From Deltaproteobacteria bacterium (GTDB lineage: Bacteria; Myxococcota_A; Polyangia; DRWM01; JAAZOP01): a DNA stretch of 63,148 nt. The stretch lies in NCBI GenBank assembly GCA_016218815.1, contig JACRCX010000052.1, positions 1 through 63,148 of the forward strand, given 5' to 3'. The notes beneath the pieces are model-generated. The model searched no databases. It was not told the DNA's origin and saw only the letters and a program-made list of their open reading frames with translations. The position numbers and the translations under genes were made by a program. This document shows positions 1-8,534 of this stretch, piece by piece; position 1 is the stretch's first letter; the number at the start of each line of letters is the position of its first letter.

Positions 1-106
1 CCCAGCGGGGCCTTCCCGACGTGCTGGCCCCCAACGGGGGCTTCCCCACGTGGCCAGCCCCCAGGGGGGGCTTCCCTTCGCCCCAGGCCCCCTCGGGGGG
101 GCCTTC
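1..106. repeat. GC-rich imperfect tandem repeat array
   Basis: Four imperfect units of about 29-30 nt follow one another. Each has a C-run, two to three variable bases, a G-run and then a CTTCC block, so each unit can fold on itself. The array may continue left of the window. It has no coding signature. It may be a REP-like array or the 3' flank of an upstream gene. Confidence 0.5.
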
Positions 107-139
107 CTAAACCCACGCCCTCTGGGCGTGGTCGTTTAG
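107..139. terminator. Two-tier hairpin, possible terminator
   Basis: An 8-bp stem CCACGCCC/GGGCGTGG closes on a TCT loop. A 6-bp outer stem CTAAAC/GTTTAG extends it beyond a TC bulge. No clear T-run follows, so a Rho-independent terminator is possible but not certain. It sits between the hairpin array and the promoter of the first lipoprotein gene. Confidence 0.4.
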
Positions 140-177
140 TCTTCAGTTCCGGACCCGGAGCACCTCTCGCATCCTGC

Positions 178-211
178 CGAACTGAGAACTGAAAACTGAG
201 AACCGAGAACC
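178..211. repeat. Intergenic AACTGAGAACTGA-type short tandem repeat
   Basis: Four degenerate copies of a 7-9 nt unit (GAACTGA, GAAAACTGA, GAACCGA) lie immediately upstream of the promoter at 219. The same style of short heptad-like repeat recurs in other intergenic gaps of the window, near 8500 and 50881, with different unit sequences. Confidence 0.5.
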
Positions 212-218
212 TCCCAGT

Positions 219-247
219 TTGCCGCTCGATCGCTTGCACGGTATCCT
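219..247 (+). promoter_or_regulatory. Sigma-70-type promoter of the first IgGFc lipoprotein
   Basis: TTGCCG at 219-224, a 17-bp spacer and TATCCT at 242-247. A GGGAGG ribosome binding site follows before the ATG at 269. The same hexamers and spacing occur before the downstream paralogue at 2182-2210, so this promoter region was duplicated with the gene. Confidence 0.6.
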
Positions 248-268
248 CCGGGCGACGGGAGGTGCGGC

Positions 269-2173
269 ATGGACGTGCGACGATGGGCATGGGCGGCGAC
301 CGTGCTGGCGGGTCTGCTCGCGGGGTGCGGCTCGGAGTCGGACCAGCCGGACGGGCGCGACGGGCAGGACGGGCAGGATGTGCGGGACGTCGGCGGGGAC
401 GCGGAGTGCACCGACGGGGACTACCGCTGCGTCGGGGCCTCGGTGGCCGAGGTCTGCTCCGGCGGGCACTGGGGCGGCGGCGTGCCGTGCGAGGAACGGG
501 GCGAGGTGTGCGAGACCGACCTGGGATGTGTCCTGTGCCACCCGGACATGACGCACTGCGAGGGCGACGACGTGATGGTGTGCGCCGAGGATGGGCGGTC
601 GTGGGTCTACCAGAACACGTGTGATCGCGCGGCGGGCGAGACGTGCGACCCGGTGACCGGGGTGTGCATCAACCTCTGTGCGCGGGCGGCGTCGGCGCGA
701 TCCAACATCGGGTGCGAGTACTGGGCGGTCGATCTGGACAACGCGGAGAACATGACGGACTGGGCGGCGGCGGCGCAGTTCGCGGTCGTGGTCGCCAACC
801 TGTCGGACACGTACCAGTCGGAGGTCGTGGTCGACCGGGACCTGGCGCTGCCGGGCGAGCCGAACGACCTGGAGGAGGTCGAGCGCGCGACGCTGGACCC
901 CGGCGACCTGTACATCTTCCGCCTGCCGCGCTGGGACGTCGACGGCGACAACCCGGAGCACCACGACACGGACCCCCAGACGACGCTGTCGCGGCGGGTG
1001 TACCACGTGACCAGCACGACGCCGGTGGTGGCCTACCAGTTCAACACGCTGGACCAGGTGTTCTCCAACGCCGCGTCCGTCCTCCTGCCGACGACGGCGC
1101 TGGACACCGAGTACTACGGGGTGCTCTGGGACCCCAGCGCGCCGCTTCGGATCGCGGGGATCACCGACGGCGACCGCGACTACGTGACGATCGTCGCGGT
1201 CGAGGACGGGACCGAAGTCACGGTGGTCCCGACCTACGAGATCATGGCCGGCGTCGGGCAGCCTGAGGCCGGCATCCTCCCCGTGGACGGGATACCGGCG
1301 GGCGTCGAAGGCTGGTACCCGCTGGACCGGTTCGACGTGCTGAACCTGGAAACGACCCTGATCCCCGCGCTGAGACCGCCGATGCCGGACCTGACCGGCA
1401 CCACGGTCCGCTCGAACCACCCTGTCGCGGTCTTCTTCGGCGTCGACCTCGCCGTCGTCGGCGACCAGATCCTGCCCGGCGACCCCACGCCGGAGGAGCC
1501 CGACAACTGTTGTGCCGAGCACATGGAGCAGCAGGCGCCGCCGACCAGCGCCCTGGGCCAGAACTTCGTGGTGTCGCGATCGCCGATCCGGGGGTCCGAG
1601 CCGTCGTACTACACCGAGTACGACTACTACCGCATCCTGGCCGTGCGCGACGGCACGCACGTGACGACGACGGCGGACGAGGCGCGCGACTTCACGCTGA
1701 ACGCGGGCGAGTGGCTGCAGTTCAAGTCGCGCGACGGCTTCATCGTGCACTCCGAGCCGACGCCGGTGATCGTCGCGCAGTACATCGTGTCGCAGGAGCA
1801 GGTCTACAATTGGCGCGCGACGGCCGGCGGCGATTCCGACATGGTCTACATCCCGCCGGTCGAGCAGCGGCGCAACACGTACATCTTCGCCACGGGCGAG
1901 GGTTTCTCCGAGAACTGGGCCGTCGTCTCGATCCCGGACGGCGTCACCGCGACGATCGACGGCGACGATGTCGAGTCCACCTGCCGCCCGTCGTACACCG
2001 ACGGCGACCTGGACGGCTCGACCTACCGCGCCTACCACTGCCTGATCGAGGACGGGCGGCACGACGTGACCTCGACCGGCGGGGAGGTCGGCGTGATGGT
2101 TTTCGGCTACTACGCCGTCGGCTCCTACCAGTACCCGGCCGGCTCGGAGATGCGCCGCATCTTTTTCGGTTGA
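269..2173 (+). CDS. IgGFc-binding-domain lipoprotein (paralogue 1)
   Basis: A 634-residue secreted lipoprotein. Residues 1-21 form a signal peptide with lipobox LLAGC, followed by an acidic D/G-rich spacer. A Cys-rich segment with several Cys pairs (about residues 45-145) precedes a long domain that matches the IgGFc-binding protein N-terminal family, recognisable from blocks such as VVVANLSDTYQ, TPVVAYQFN, LLPTTALD and DMVYIPPVEQRRN. It probably acts at the outer membrane or cell surface; the ligand is unknown, and the IgG name reflects only the animal homologue. The ATG at 269 is chosen because GGGAGG sits upstream and the signal peptide starts there. The adjacent gene at 2232 is a close paralogue. 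Confidence 0.85.
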   Translation: MDVRRWAWAATVLAGLLAGCGSESDQPDGRDGQDGQDVRDVGGDAECTDGDYRCVGASVAEVCSGGHWGGGVPCEERGEVCETDLGCVLCHPDMTHCEGDDVMVCAEDGRSWVYQNTCDRAAGETCDPVTGVCINLCARAASARSNIGCEYWAVDLDNAENMTDWAAAAQFAVVVANLSDTYQSEVVVDRDLALPGEPNDLEEVERATLDPGDLYIFRLPRWDVDGDNPEHHDTDPQTTLSRRVYHVTSTTPVVAYQFNTLDQVFSNAASVLLPTTALDTEYYGVLWDPSAPLRIAGITDGDRDYVTIVAVEDGTEVTVVPTYEIMAGVGQPEAGILPVDGIPAGVEGWYPLDRFDVLNLETTLIPALRPPMPDLTGTTVRSNHPVAVFFGVDLAVVGDQILPGDPTPEEPDNCCAEHMEQQAPPTSALGQNFVVSRSPIRGSEPSYYTEYDYYRILAVRDGTHVTTTADEARDFTLNAGEWLQFKSRDGFIVHSEPTPVIVAQYIVSQEQVYNWRATAGGDSDMVYIPPVEQRRNTYIFATGEGFSENWAVVSIPDGVTATIDGDDVESTCRPSYTDGDLDGSTYRAYHCLIEDGRHDVTSTGGEVGVMVFGYYAVGSYQYPAGSEMRRIFFG

Positions 2174-2181
2174 CGCACGGT

Positions 2182-2210
2182 TTGCCGCGCGATCGCTTGG
2201 AGCGTATCCT
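2182..2210 (+). promoter_or_regulatory. Sigma-70-type promoter of the second IgGFc lipoprotein
   Basis: TTGCCG at 2182-2187, a 17-bp spacer and TATCCT at 2205-2210. It begins 9 bp after the stop of the first paralogue. The spacer is nearly identical to that of the promoter at 219, showing that promoter and gene duplicated together. Confidence 0.6.
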
Positions 2211-2231
2211 CCCTCCGTCTGGAGGTGGAAC

Positions 2232-4115
2232 GTGTCTACGCGACGGACGATGAGCCTGGTGGTGGTGCTGGCGGGGGTGTTCGGGGGTTGCGGCGAGTCC
2301 GACGACGACGCGGGCGTGCCCGACGGGCGCGACTGGGGTGCGGACGCCGAGTGTACGGAGGGCGCGCACCGCTGCGTCGGCGACTCCGTGGGCGAGGTCT
2401 GTTCCGGGGGTCATTGGGGTGGAGGCGTCCCGTGCTCCGAGCTGGGCCAGGTGTGCGAGCTCGGTCTGGGGTGCGTGTTGTGCCACCCGGACATGACGCG
2501 CTGCGAGGGCGACGACGTGATGGTCTGCGCCGAGGATGGCGGGTCGTGGGTCTTCCAGAACACGTGCGAGCGCGCGGCGGGCGAGACTTGCGATCCGGTG
2601 AGCGGGGTGTGCATCAACCCGTGCGCCCGGGCGGCATCCGAGCGTTCCAACATCGGTTGCGAGTACTGGGCGGTCGACCTCGACAACGCGGAGAACTCGG
2701 TCGACTTCGCCGCCGCCGCACAGTTCGCGGTCGTCGTCGCCGACCTGTCGGACACGTACCAGGCCGAGGTCGTGGTCGACAAGGACCTGGGGCTGCCGGG
2801 CGAGCCGCACGACCTGATGGAGGTCGATCGCGCGACGCTGGATCCCGGCGACCTGTGGATCTTCCGCCTGCCGCGGTGGGACGTCGACGGCGACAACGCG
2901 GAGCACCGCGACGACGATCCGCAGACCGGGCTTTCGCGCAGGGTCTACCGCGTCACCAGCAGCATCCCGGTGGTGGCCTACCAGTTCAACCCGATCGAGC
3001 AGGCGTTCTCCAACGCCGCCGCGGTGCTCCTGCCGACCACCGCGCTGGACAACGACTACTACGGCATCATCTGGCCGCCGGCGAACCCGATGGTCGTCGC
3101 CGGCCTGATGCCGTTCCCCAACCGCGACGCGGTCACGATCATCGGCGTCGCGGACGGCACGACGATCACGGTGACGCCGACCTACGACATCTTCGAGGGC
3201 GTCGGGCAGCCCGGCTCCGGAATCCTCGCGGTTCCGGCGATCGCGGCCGGGACGCCGACCGAGTTCACGCTGGATCAGTTCGACGTGCTCAACCTCGAGA
3301 ACCAGGCGATGCTCCGCTTGACCGACGCGTTGCCCGATCTCACCGGCACCACCGTCCGCTCCACCGGACCCGTCGCGGTCTACATGAGCGTCGACCTCGC
3401 CGTCGTGGGCGACCAGACCATGCCCGACGGCTCCACCGACGCCTGCTGTGCCGAGCACATGGAGCAGCAGGTCCCGCCGACCAGCTCGATGGGCATGAAC
3501 TTCGTCGTCTCCCGCTCGCCGCCCCGCACCAGCAACCCCTCGGTGTGGCTGGAGTACGACACGTACCGCATCTTCGCCGTCCGTGACGGCACGCACGTCA
3601 CGACCTCGCTGACCGAGGGGGACCTGGGCGACTTCTGGCTCGACGCGGGCCAGTGGCGCGAGTTCGACAGCCGCCAGGGCTTCATCGTCACGACCGATCC
3701 GTTCCCGGTCCACGTCGTGCAGTACATCCCGGCGCGCGACCAGTGCTACGATTGGCGGCCCTCGGCCGGCGGCGACGCCGACATGGTCTACATCCCGCCG
3801 GTGGAGCAGCGCCGCAACACGTACATTTTCGCGACGGGCGAGGGTTTTTCCGAGAACTGGGCCGTGGTCTCGATTCCGGAGGGCACGAGCGCCACGATCG
3901 ACGGCGACGACGTCGCGTCCACCTGCACCCGCACCTACGACGACGGCGTGCTGGACGGGGTGACCTACCGCGCGTACCACTGCCCGATCGCCGACGGGCG
4001 CCACGACGTCACCTCCACGCCGACCTCCGTGGGCGTGATGGTGTTCGGCTACTACAACGCCGGCTCGTACCAGTACCCGGCCGGGTCGGAGATGCGGAGG
4101 ATCTTCTTCGGCTGA
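2232..4115 (+). CDS. IgGFc-binding-domain lipoprotein (paralogue 2)
   Basis: A 627-residue lipoprotein starting at a GTG preceded by GGAGGTGG. The signal peptide ends at lipobox FGGC and an acidic spacer follows. The Cys-rich segment and the IgGFc-binding-like domain align end to end with the previous gene (shared blocks include CVLCHPDMT, FAAAAQFAVVVADLSDTYQ and DMVYIPPVEQRRNTYIF). The two proteins look well over half identical, so this is a recent tandem duplication. It has its own promoter, so the two copies can be expressed separately. Function beyond surface display is unknown. Confidence 0.85.
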   Translation: MSTRRTMSLVVVLAGVFGGCGESDDDAGVPDGRDWGADAECTEGAHRCVGDSVGEVCSGGHWGGGVPCSELGQVCELGLGCVLCHPDMTRCEGDDVMVCAEDGGSWVFQNTCERAAGETCDPVSGVCINPCARAASERSNIGCEYWAVDLDNAENSVDFAAAAQFAVVVADLSDTYQAEVVVDKDLGLPGEPHDLMEVDRATLDPGDLWIFRLPRWDVDGDNAEHRDDDPQTGLSRRVYRVTSSIPVVAYQFNPIEQAFSNAAAVLLPTTALDNDYYGIIWPPANPMVVAGLMPFPNRDAVTIIGVADGTTITVTPTYDIFEGVGQPGSGILAVPAIAAGTPTEFTLDQFDVLNLENQAMLRLTDALPDLTGTTVRSTGPVAVYMSVDLAVVGDQTMPDGSTDACCAEHMEQQVPPTSSMGMNFVVSRSPPRTSNPSVWLEYDTYRIFAVRDGTHVTTSLTEGDLGDFWLDAGQWREFDSRQGFIVTTDPFPVHVVQYIPARDQCYDWRPSAGGDADMVYIPPVEQRRNTYIFATGEGFSENWAVVSIPEGTSATIDGDDVASTCTRTYDDGVLDGVTYRAYHCPIADGRHDVTSTPTSVGVMVFGYYNAGSYQYPAGSEMRRIFFG

Positions 4116-4169
4116 GCATCGATTCCCGTCGAATCCCGGGGCGGAGACGCTCGTCGAAGGGCCCGACCG

Positions 4170-5180
4170 ATGAGGAGATCTCGCGAGACCCCCCTCCTGC
4201 TTCCCGCCCCGCGGTGCGCGCCGCGGCCGGGCGCCGTGCGTTCGCCGGCGCGGCCCGCGTCGCCTGTCGATCCCGACCGTCGTGGCCTCCTGCGCATGCT
4301 CGGCGCGGCCTTCCTCGTGCCGCTGCCCGTGTTGCGTTCCCTGCTCGATCCGCTGCGGGCGGTTCCGTCGACGATCTCCGAGCTGACGCTGCTGCAGCTC
4401 ATCGGCTGGCAGTCGCCGCGGCTGCGCGAGGGACGCTGGAACGAGGCCAAGCTGCTGCGGGAGGCGACCGAGTCGCTGGACGAGATGTCGCATGCCGCGC
4501 GAGCGGACGGGGTCAACGTCTGGGCGCGTTCCGGCCACCGCACGCTCAGCCAGCAGCGCTACCTGTGGAACTCGAAGTTTCGGGGCCGTGATTCGGTCCG
4601 CGCCCCCGACGGCTCGCGGGAGACGTTGGACGGCGACCTGTCGGCCGAGGAGAAGGTGCAGCGGATCCTTTCCTACACGGCGTTCCCGGGGACCTCGCGC
4701 CACCACTGGGGCACCGACGTCGACATGGCGCAGTCGTTCTCCGACCACTGCGCCGACTATCTGCTCGAGCATCCGGGGGAAGCGCAACCCGATGGCGACG
4801 AGGGGGCGCCGGCGGATCTGCCGGAGAACTGTCTGCCGTCGCACCGGTGGCTGCTGGCGCACGCGGCGGACTACGGGTGGCACCGGGTGTACGACGTGGC
4901 GCGGGGGGGGTTCCAGCCGGAGCCCTGGCACTGGAGCTACCTGGCGCTGGCGGTACCGGCGCTGGCGCGGTACCTGGCCGAGGTGACGGGGGACCTGCTG
5001 CGGGACCGCGACGTCGATGGCGATTCCGTGGTGCTGGACGACTTCGCGTCCTACCGCGATCGGTTCCTGCTGGGCGTCGCGCCGGAGGCGCTGCCGGGGC
5101 CGGCGGAGCCGGAGGGGGAGGGCGAGCCGCCGGCGGAGGACGAATCCGGCGAGTCGCCGACGGTGCCCGAGCTGCCCTGA
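4170..5180 (+). CDS. M15-family D-alanyl-D-alanine carboxypeptidase (VanY-like)
   Basis: A 336-residue putative peptidoglycan peptidase. The zinc-site motif SRHHWGTDVDM (S-x-H-x-x-G-x-D-x-D, about residues 175-185) and the downstream EPWHWSY (E-x-x-H) are the signature of the M15 VanY/DacB group, which trims D-Ala-D-Ala from peptidoglycan stem peptides. The N-terminus is long. A twin-arginine-like DRRGLLRML followed by a hydrophobic stretch at about residues 33-52 suggests export or membrane anchoring, possibly by Tat. The C-terminal 40 residues are acidic, Pro/Glu-rich and probably disordered. The ATG at 4170 has CGAAGGG eight bases upstream. The family is clear; the exact start is less certain. 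Confidence 0.85.
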   Translation: MRRSRETPLLLPAPRCAPRPGAVRSPARPASPVDPDRRGLLRMLGAAFLVPLPVLRSLLDPLRAVPSTISELTLLQLIGWQSPRLREGRWNEAKLLREATESLDEMSHAARADGVNVWARSGHRTLSQQRYLWNSKFRGRDSVRAPDGSRETLDGDLSAEEKVQRILSYTAFPGTSRHHWGTDVDMAQSFSDHCADYLLEHPGEAQPDGDEGAPADLPENCLPSHRWLLAHAADYGWHRVYDVARGGFQPEPWHWSYLALAVPALARYLAEVTGDLLRDRDVDGDSVVLDDFASYRDRFLLGVAPEALPGPAEPEGEGEPPAEDESGESPTVPELP

Positions 5181-5280
5181 GCCGCCCGAAGCGCTTGCTC
5201 CCGGACCGCACCTGTGGCAAGACGGCGCTCGCCGGGAGCCGGAACGGGTCCGGCGGCCCGGGGGGAAGAAGGAACACACC

Positions 5281-5421
5281 ATGGGCAGGCACGATCGTCG
5301 GCATTCGCCGAAGATGAAGCAGCGCAAGGAACAGCGGAAGGCCAAGTTGCGCGAGGCGCGCAAGCACCCCGCGACCAAGGGCGCGAAGGGCGCGAAGAAG
5401 CCGGCCGCCGGGAAGGGCTGA
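5281..5421 (+). CDS. Small highly basic protein (46 aa)
   Basis: A 46-residue ORF starting at an ATG with AGAAGGAA upstream. It begins MGRHDRRHSPKMKQRK and continues in Lys/Arg/Ala-rich sequence to the end, with no Cys and no hydrophobic segment. I recall similar short basic proteins that start M-G-x-H-D-x-R-H-S from other myxobacteria, but the function is not known to me. The composition suggests binding to nucleic acid or the ribosome. It lies between the peptidase and the malic enzyme on the same strand. Confidence 0.6.
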   Translation: MGRHDRRHSPKMKQRKEQRKAKLREARKHPATKGAKGAKKPAAGKG

Positions 5422-5576
5422 CGGTCCGCGCACGGCGCGGCGGCCGCGGCTCGCATCCCGCGGGACACGAGGGGCGCCGGCGGGCGAGGGACCGGGAGCG
5501 GGAGTTGCCGGGCGCGGCCGATCCGGCCGGGCGACGGCGACCTGGGGCGGGGACCTTCGGGGGAGGAGGTGGGATC

Positions 5577-7034
5577 ATGGCCTTGAAGCGGAAGCCTGCG
5601 GTGGGCGGGAAGAAGGCGGTGCGGGGTGCGGCAGCGGTGCGTGCCGTGGCGAAGAAGCCGGTGCCCAGGCCGCGGGTGCGGCGGGCGGCGCCGGAGCCGA
5701 CGGTGGAGGAGCTGCTGCGCAAGGCGGACCAGCCGGCGAAGGATTCGCTGCGCTTGCACGAGTTCTACCGCGGCGTGTGGGAGGTCGTGCCCAAGGCGTG
5801 CATCCGGTCGCTCGACGACTTCGCGATCTGGTACACCCCGGGCGTCGCGGCGACGTGCAAGGACATCCAGGCCAACCCCGAGAAGGTCCTGCGCGCCACG
5901 AACAAGTGGAACACCATCGCCGTGGTGAGCGACGGCACGCGCATCCTGGGCCTCGGGAACATCGGTCCGGAAGCAGGGCTGCCGGTGATGGAAGGCAAGG
6001 CGCTGCTGTTCAAGTACCTCGGCGGCGTCGATGCGGTCCCGCTCTGCATCGAGTGCCACAAGACCGAGGAGATCGTCACCGCCGTCAAGTGGCTCCAGCC
6101 CTCGTTCAGCGGCATCAACCTCGAGGACATCGAGAAGCCCAAGTGCTTCGACATCCTCGATCGGCTGCGCGCGGAAGCGCGTATCCCCGTCTGGCACGAC
6201 GACCAGCAGGGCACCGCCGCCGTCACCGTCGCCGGCTGGATCAACGCGCTGAAGATCGTCGGCAAGAACCGCGACCGCGTGCGCATCGCGCTCATCGGCG
6301 CGGGCGCCTCCAACATCAACATCTGCCGCATGATGATCGCCGCCGGTGCCGACCCGCTGAAGATCTGCCTGGTCGACACCAAGGGCATCCTGAGCAAGTC
6401 CCGCACCGACGTGCGGGAGACCGAGCCCGTCAAGTGGCACTTTGCGAACATCACCAACGGCGAGCAGCGTTCGGGCGGCATCGCCGAGGCGATGGAGGGT
6501 GCGGACGTCTGCGTCGCCCTGTCCTCGCCTGGCCCCGGCAAGATCAAGCCCGAGTGGGTGCGGAAGATGGCCAAGGACGCCATCCTCTTTGCCTGCGCCA
6601 ACCCCATCCCGGAGATCTGGCCCTGGGAAGCGAAGGACGCCGGTGCGCGCATCGTGGCCACGGGCCGCTCCGACTTCCCCAACCAGGTCAACAACTCGCT
6701 CGGCTTCCCCGGCATCTTCCGCGGCACGCTCGACGTCATGGCCACGACGATCACCGACGAGATGTGCATCGCCGCGGCCGAGGAGCTGGCACGGACGCAG
6801 GCCGACAAGGGAATGGACGAGGAGCACCTGATCCCGACGATGGACGACTGGGAGGTCTTCCCGCGCGAGGCCGTGGCCGTGGGTCTCAAGGCGATCGAGC
6901 AGGGCATCGCGCGGCGCAAGGCGGACCACGACACGCTGTTCGCGGAGGCCGCGACGATCATCCGCCGCGCCCGCAAGCAGGTCCAGGTCCTGCAGGAGAA
7001 GGGCGTCATCCGCCGGGCGCCGGGCAACCTGTAG
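5577..7034 (+). CDS. Malic enzyme (oxaloacetate-decarboxylating malate dehydrogenase)
   Basis: A 485-residue cytoplasmic enzyme that converts malate and NAD(P)+ to pyruvate, CO2 and NAD(P)H. Recognisable blocks are the malic N-terminal domain (IWYTPGVAATCKDI, LGLGNIGPEAGLPVMEGKA), the catalytic or metal-binding stretch IPVWHDDQQGTAAVTVAGW, and a Rossmann NAD-binding site IALIGAGASNINICRMM. The ATG at 5577 follows a strong GGGGGAGGAGGTGGG. The first 40 residues are an unusual Lys/Arg/Ala/Pro-rich tail that resembles histone-H1-like or AlgP-like tails and is absent from typical malic enzymes. Cofactor preference cannot be read reliably. Confidence 0.92.
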   Translation: MALKRKPAVGGKKAVRGAAAVRAVAKKPVPRPRVRRAAPEPTVEELLRKADQPAKDSLRLHEFYRGVWEVVPKACIRSLDDFAIWYTPGVAATCKDIQANPEKVLRATNKWNTIAVVSDGTRILGLGNIGPEAGLPVMEGKALLFKYLGGVDAVPLCIECHKTEEIVTAVKWLQPSFSGINLEDIEKPKCFDILDRLRAEARIPVWHDDQQGTAAVTVAGWINALKIVGKNRDRVRIALIGAGASNINICRMMIAAGADPLKICLVDTKGILSKSRTDVRETEPVKWHFANITNGEQRSGGIAEAMEGADVCVALSSPGPGKIKPEWVRKMAKDAILFACANPIPEIWPWEAKDAGARIVATGRSDFPNQVNNSLGFPGIFRGTLDVMATTITDEMCIAAAEELARTQADKGMDEEHLIPTMDDWEVFPREAVAVGLKAIEQGIARRKADHDTLFAEAATIIRRARKQVQVLQEKGVIRRAPGNL

Positions 7035-7090
7035 CCCGCCGGGTGCACGCCTCCCACCGTCGTTGTCGTGCCGTTCTGCCGGTCGGAAGA

Positions 7091-7126
7091 GGGAATTTCG
7101 CGCAGAGCCGCAGAGCCGCAGAGGGG
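7091..7126. repeat. CGCAGAGC short tandem repeat in intergenic gap
   Basis: GGAATTTCG is followed by three copies of GCAGAGCC/GCAGAGGG with an 8-nt period. The same layout, a GGAATT/GCAATT block followed by CGCAGAG units, recurs on the opposite strand at 40565-40605, and a related CGCAAAGG version lies at 39684-39720. Confidence 0.55.
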
Positions 7127-7153
7127 GATAACCGGCTGGCTGGGCCCGGCGAG

Positions 7154-7183
7154 TTGCCGTCTCCCTCGACTCCGCGGTACCAT
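7154..7183 (+). promoter_or_regulatory. Promoter consistent with a leaderless transcript of the kinase-receiver gene
   Basis: TTGCCG at 7154-7159, an 18-bp spacer and TACCAT at 7178-7183. The ATG at 7192 lies only 8 nt after the -10 hexamer, about where transcription would begin, and no ribosome binding site is visible. Confidence 0.4.
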
Positions 7184-7191
7184 CCTGCTCG

Positions 7192-8499
7192 ATGGTCCGG
7201 AAAGGGTCGAAGCTGCCGGCGGTGCGCGCAGCGCGGGATTCTTCGGTGCGCGGTGCGCGGGCCGGCCGGAAGGCGGAGCGGAAGGTCGGCGGCGCCGGCG
7301 GCGCCGGCGTGGACGCGTGGCGCGGCGCGCTGGTCGCGATGCTGCGAAACCGCAGGGCGGAGACCGTCGGCCGGCTGGCCCCCGGGATCGCGCACGGCCT
7401 GAACAACCTCCTCACCGTGGTGATCGGCACCCTGGACGTCGTCGCCCTCGAGCTGCCGCTCGACTCGCCCTTCCAGGGCCCGTTGGCAGCCGCGCAGGAA
7501 GCCGCGCTCAGGGCCGCCGACGTCGCCCGCAGGATCCTGCTGTACTCCGCCGAGCGGGCGGAGGAAGGCGCCCTGGCCGACCCCGCCGCCGTCGTTGGCG
7601 GCGCGGTCGAGCTGTTGCGTCACGGCTTGCCGCGCAGCGTCCGGGTCGAGGCCCGGATCGCGGACGACCTGCCGCCCGTCCGCGGCGATGCCGGTCGCCT
7701 CCAGGCCGCCCTGGTGGACCTCGGGATCAACGCGCGCGACGCCATGCCGGACGGCGGCGAGGTCTGCTTCGAGGTCGACGAGGCGTCGTTCGACGGCGGT
7801 TCGGCGGCGCCGCCTCCGGGTGCGGGGCCGGGACGCTACGTCCGCATCGCCGTGCGCGACACGGGCCGTGGCATGGATGCCGCGACGGCGGCGCGTGCGT
7901 TCGAGCCGTTCTTCACGACCCGCGAGCCGGGCGCCGCCGCGGGAATCGGCCTGGCAGCCGTCCGGGATGCGGTGCGTGCCTGCCAGGGCTGCGTCGAGGT
8001 CCGCTCGGCACCGCCCGGAGGATCCGTCTTCACGATCCACCTTCCCGCCGCGCGGCTTGCGGCCGCGGCCTCCGAGCCGACGGGGTCATCCCCGCCCCGG
8101 AAGGTGAAACGGGGGCGCGGGGAGACGGTGCTGGTGGTCGACGACGACGCGGAGGTGCTCCGCACGACCGAGCGGATGCTCGCGACGATCGGCTACCGCG
8201 TGATCACCGCCGCTTCCGGGCCGGCCGCGCTGGCCGTCATCGCACGCGGAGACGGGCCGATCGACCTGCTGCTCATCGATATCGTGATGCCCGGAATGGG
8301 GGGGCTGGCGACGCTCCGCCGCGTGCGCGAGCGTTGCCCCGCCCTGCCCGCGCTGCTCATGACCGGCTTCGCCGGGCGCGACTTCGTGCCGCCCGTCGAC
8401 CTCGGCGCCGAAATCGTCCCCAAGCCGCTGGACCTCGGCGCCTTGTCCGCCGCCGCGCGCCGGGCCATCGAGGGCGGGGCGCCGGGCGGGGACGCATAG
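7192..8499 (+). CDS. Soluble hybrid histidine kinase with C-terminal receiver
   Basis: A 435-residue cytoplasmic signalling protein. A basic N-terminus leads to an H-box APGIAHGLNN (His68), then a HATPase_c domain with N-box GINARDAMP, G1 box DTGRGMD and a G2-like region GIGLAAV. A receiver domain runs from about residue 310 to the end (VVDDD acidic pocket, phospho-acceptor Asp363 in LLLIDIVMPG, conserved Lys in PKPL). No PAS, GAF or membrane segment is present, so the input probably comes from a partner protein. Phosphate could pass from His68 to Asp363 within the chain, but there is no output domain. No cognate regulator lies nearby. Confidence 0.88.
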   Translation: MVRKGSKLPAVRAARDSSVRGARAGRKAERKVGGAGGAGVDAWRGALVAMLRNRRAETVGRLAPGIAHGLNNLLTVVIGTLDVVALELPLDSPFQGPLAAAQEAALRAADVARRILLYSAERAEEGALADPAAVVGGAVELLRHGLPRSVRVEARIADDLPPVRGDAGRLQAALVDLGINARDAMPDGGEVCFEVDEASFDGGSAAPPPGAGPGRYVRIAVRDTGRGMDAATAARAFEPFFTTREPGAAAGIGLAAVRDAVRACQGCVEVRSAPPGGSVFTIHLPAARLAAAASEPTGSSPPRKVKRGRGETVLVVDDDAEVLRTTERMLATIGYRVITAASGPAALAVIARGDGPIDLLLIDIVMPGMGGLATLRRVRERCPALPALLMTGFAGRDFVPPVDLGAEIVPKPLDLGALSAAARRAIEGGAPGGDA

Positions 8500-8534
8500 C
8501 GACAGTCGGCAGTCGACAGTCATGAGTCGACAGT
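8500..8534. repeat. ACAGTCG short repeat
   Basis: CGACAGTCGGCAGTCGACAG followed by TCATGAGTCGACAGT forms four degenerate copies of a CAGTCGA unit between two convergent genes. It is similar in style to the repeats at 178 and 50881. Confidence 0.45.

Noticed and set aside
1..106. Possible CRISPR array at the left edge
   Set aside because: The units are imperfect, there are no distinct spacers, and the period is about 29-30 nt in total.
1944..7430. A minus-strand open frame of 1828 codons across four plus-strand genes
   Set aside because: It is the antisense shadow of GC3-rich genes. It crosses recognised domains on the other strand, is made of Arg/His/Pro-rich low-complexity sequence and has no family motif.
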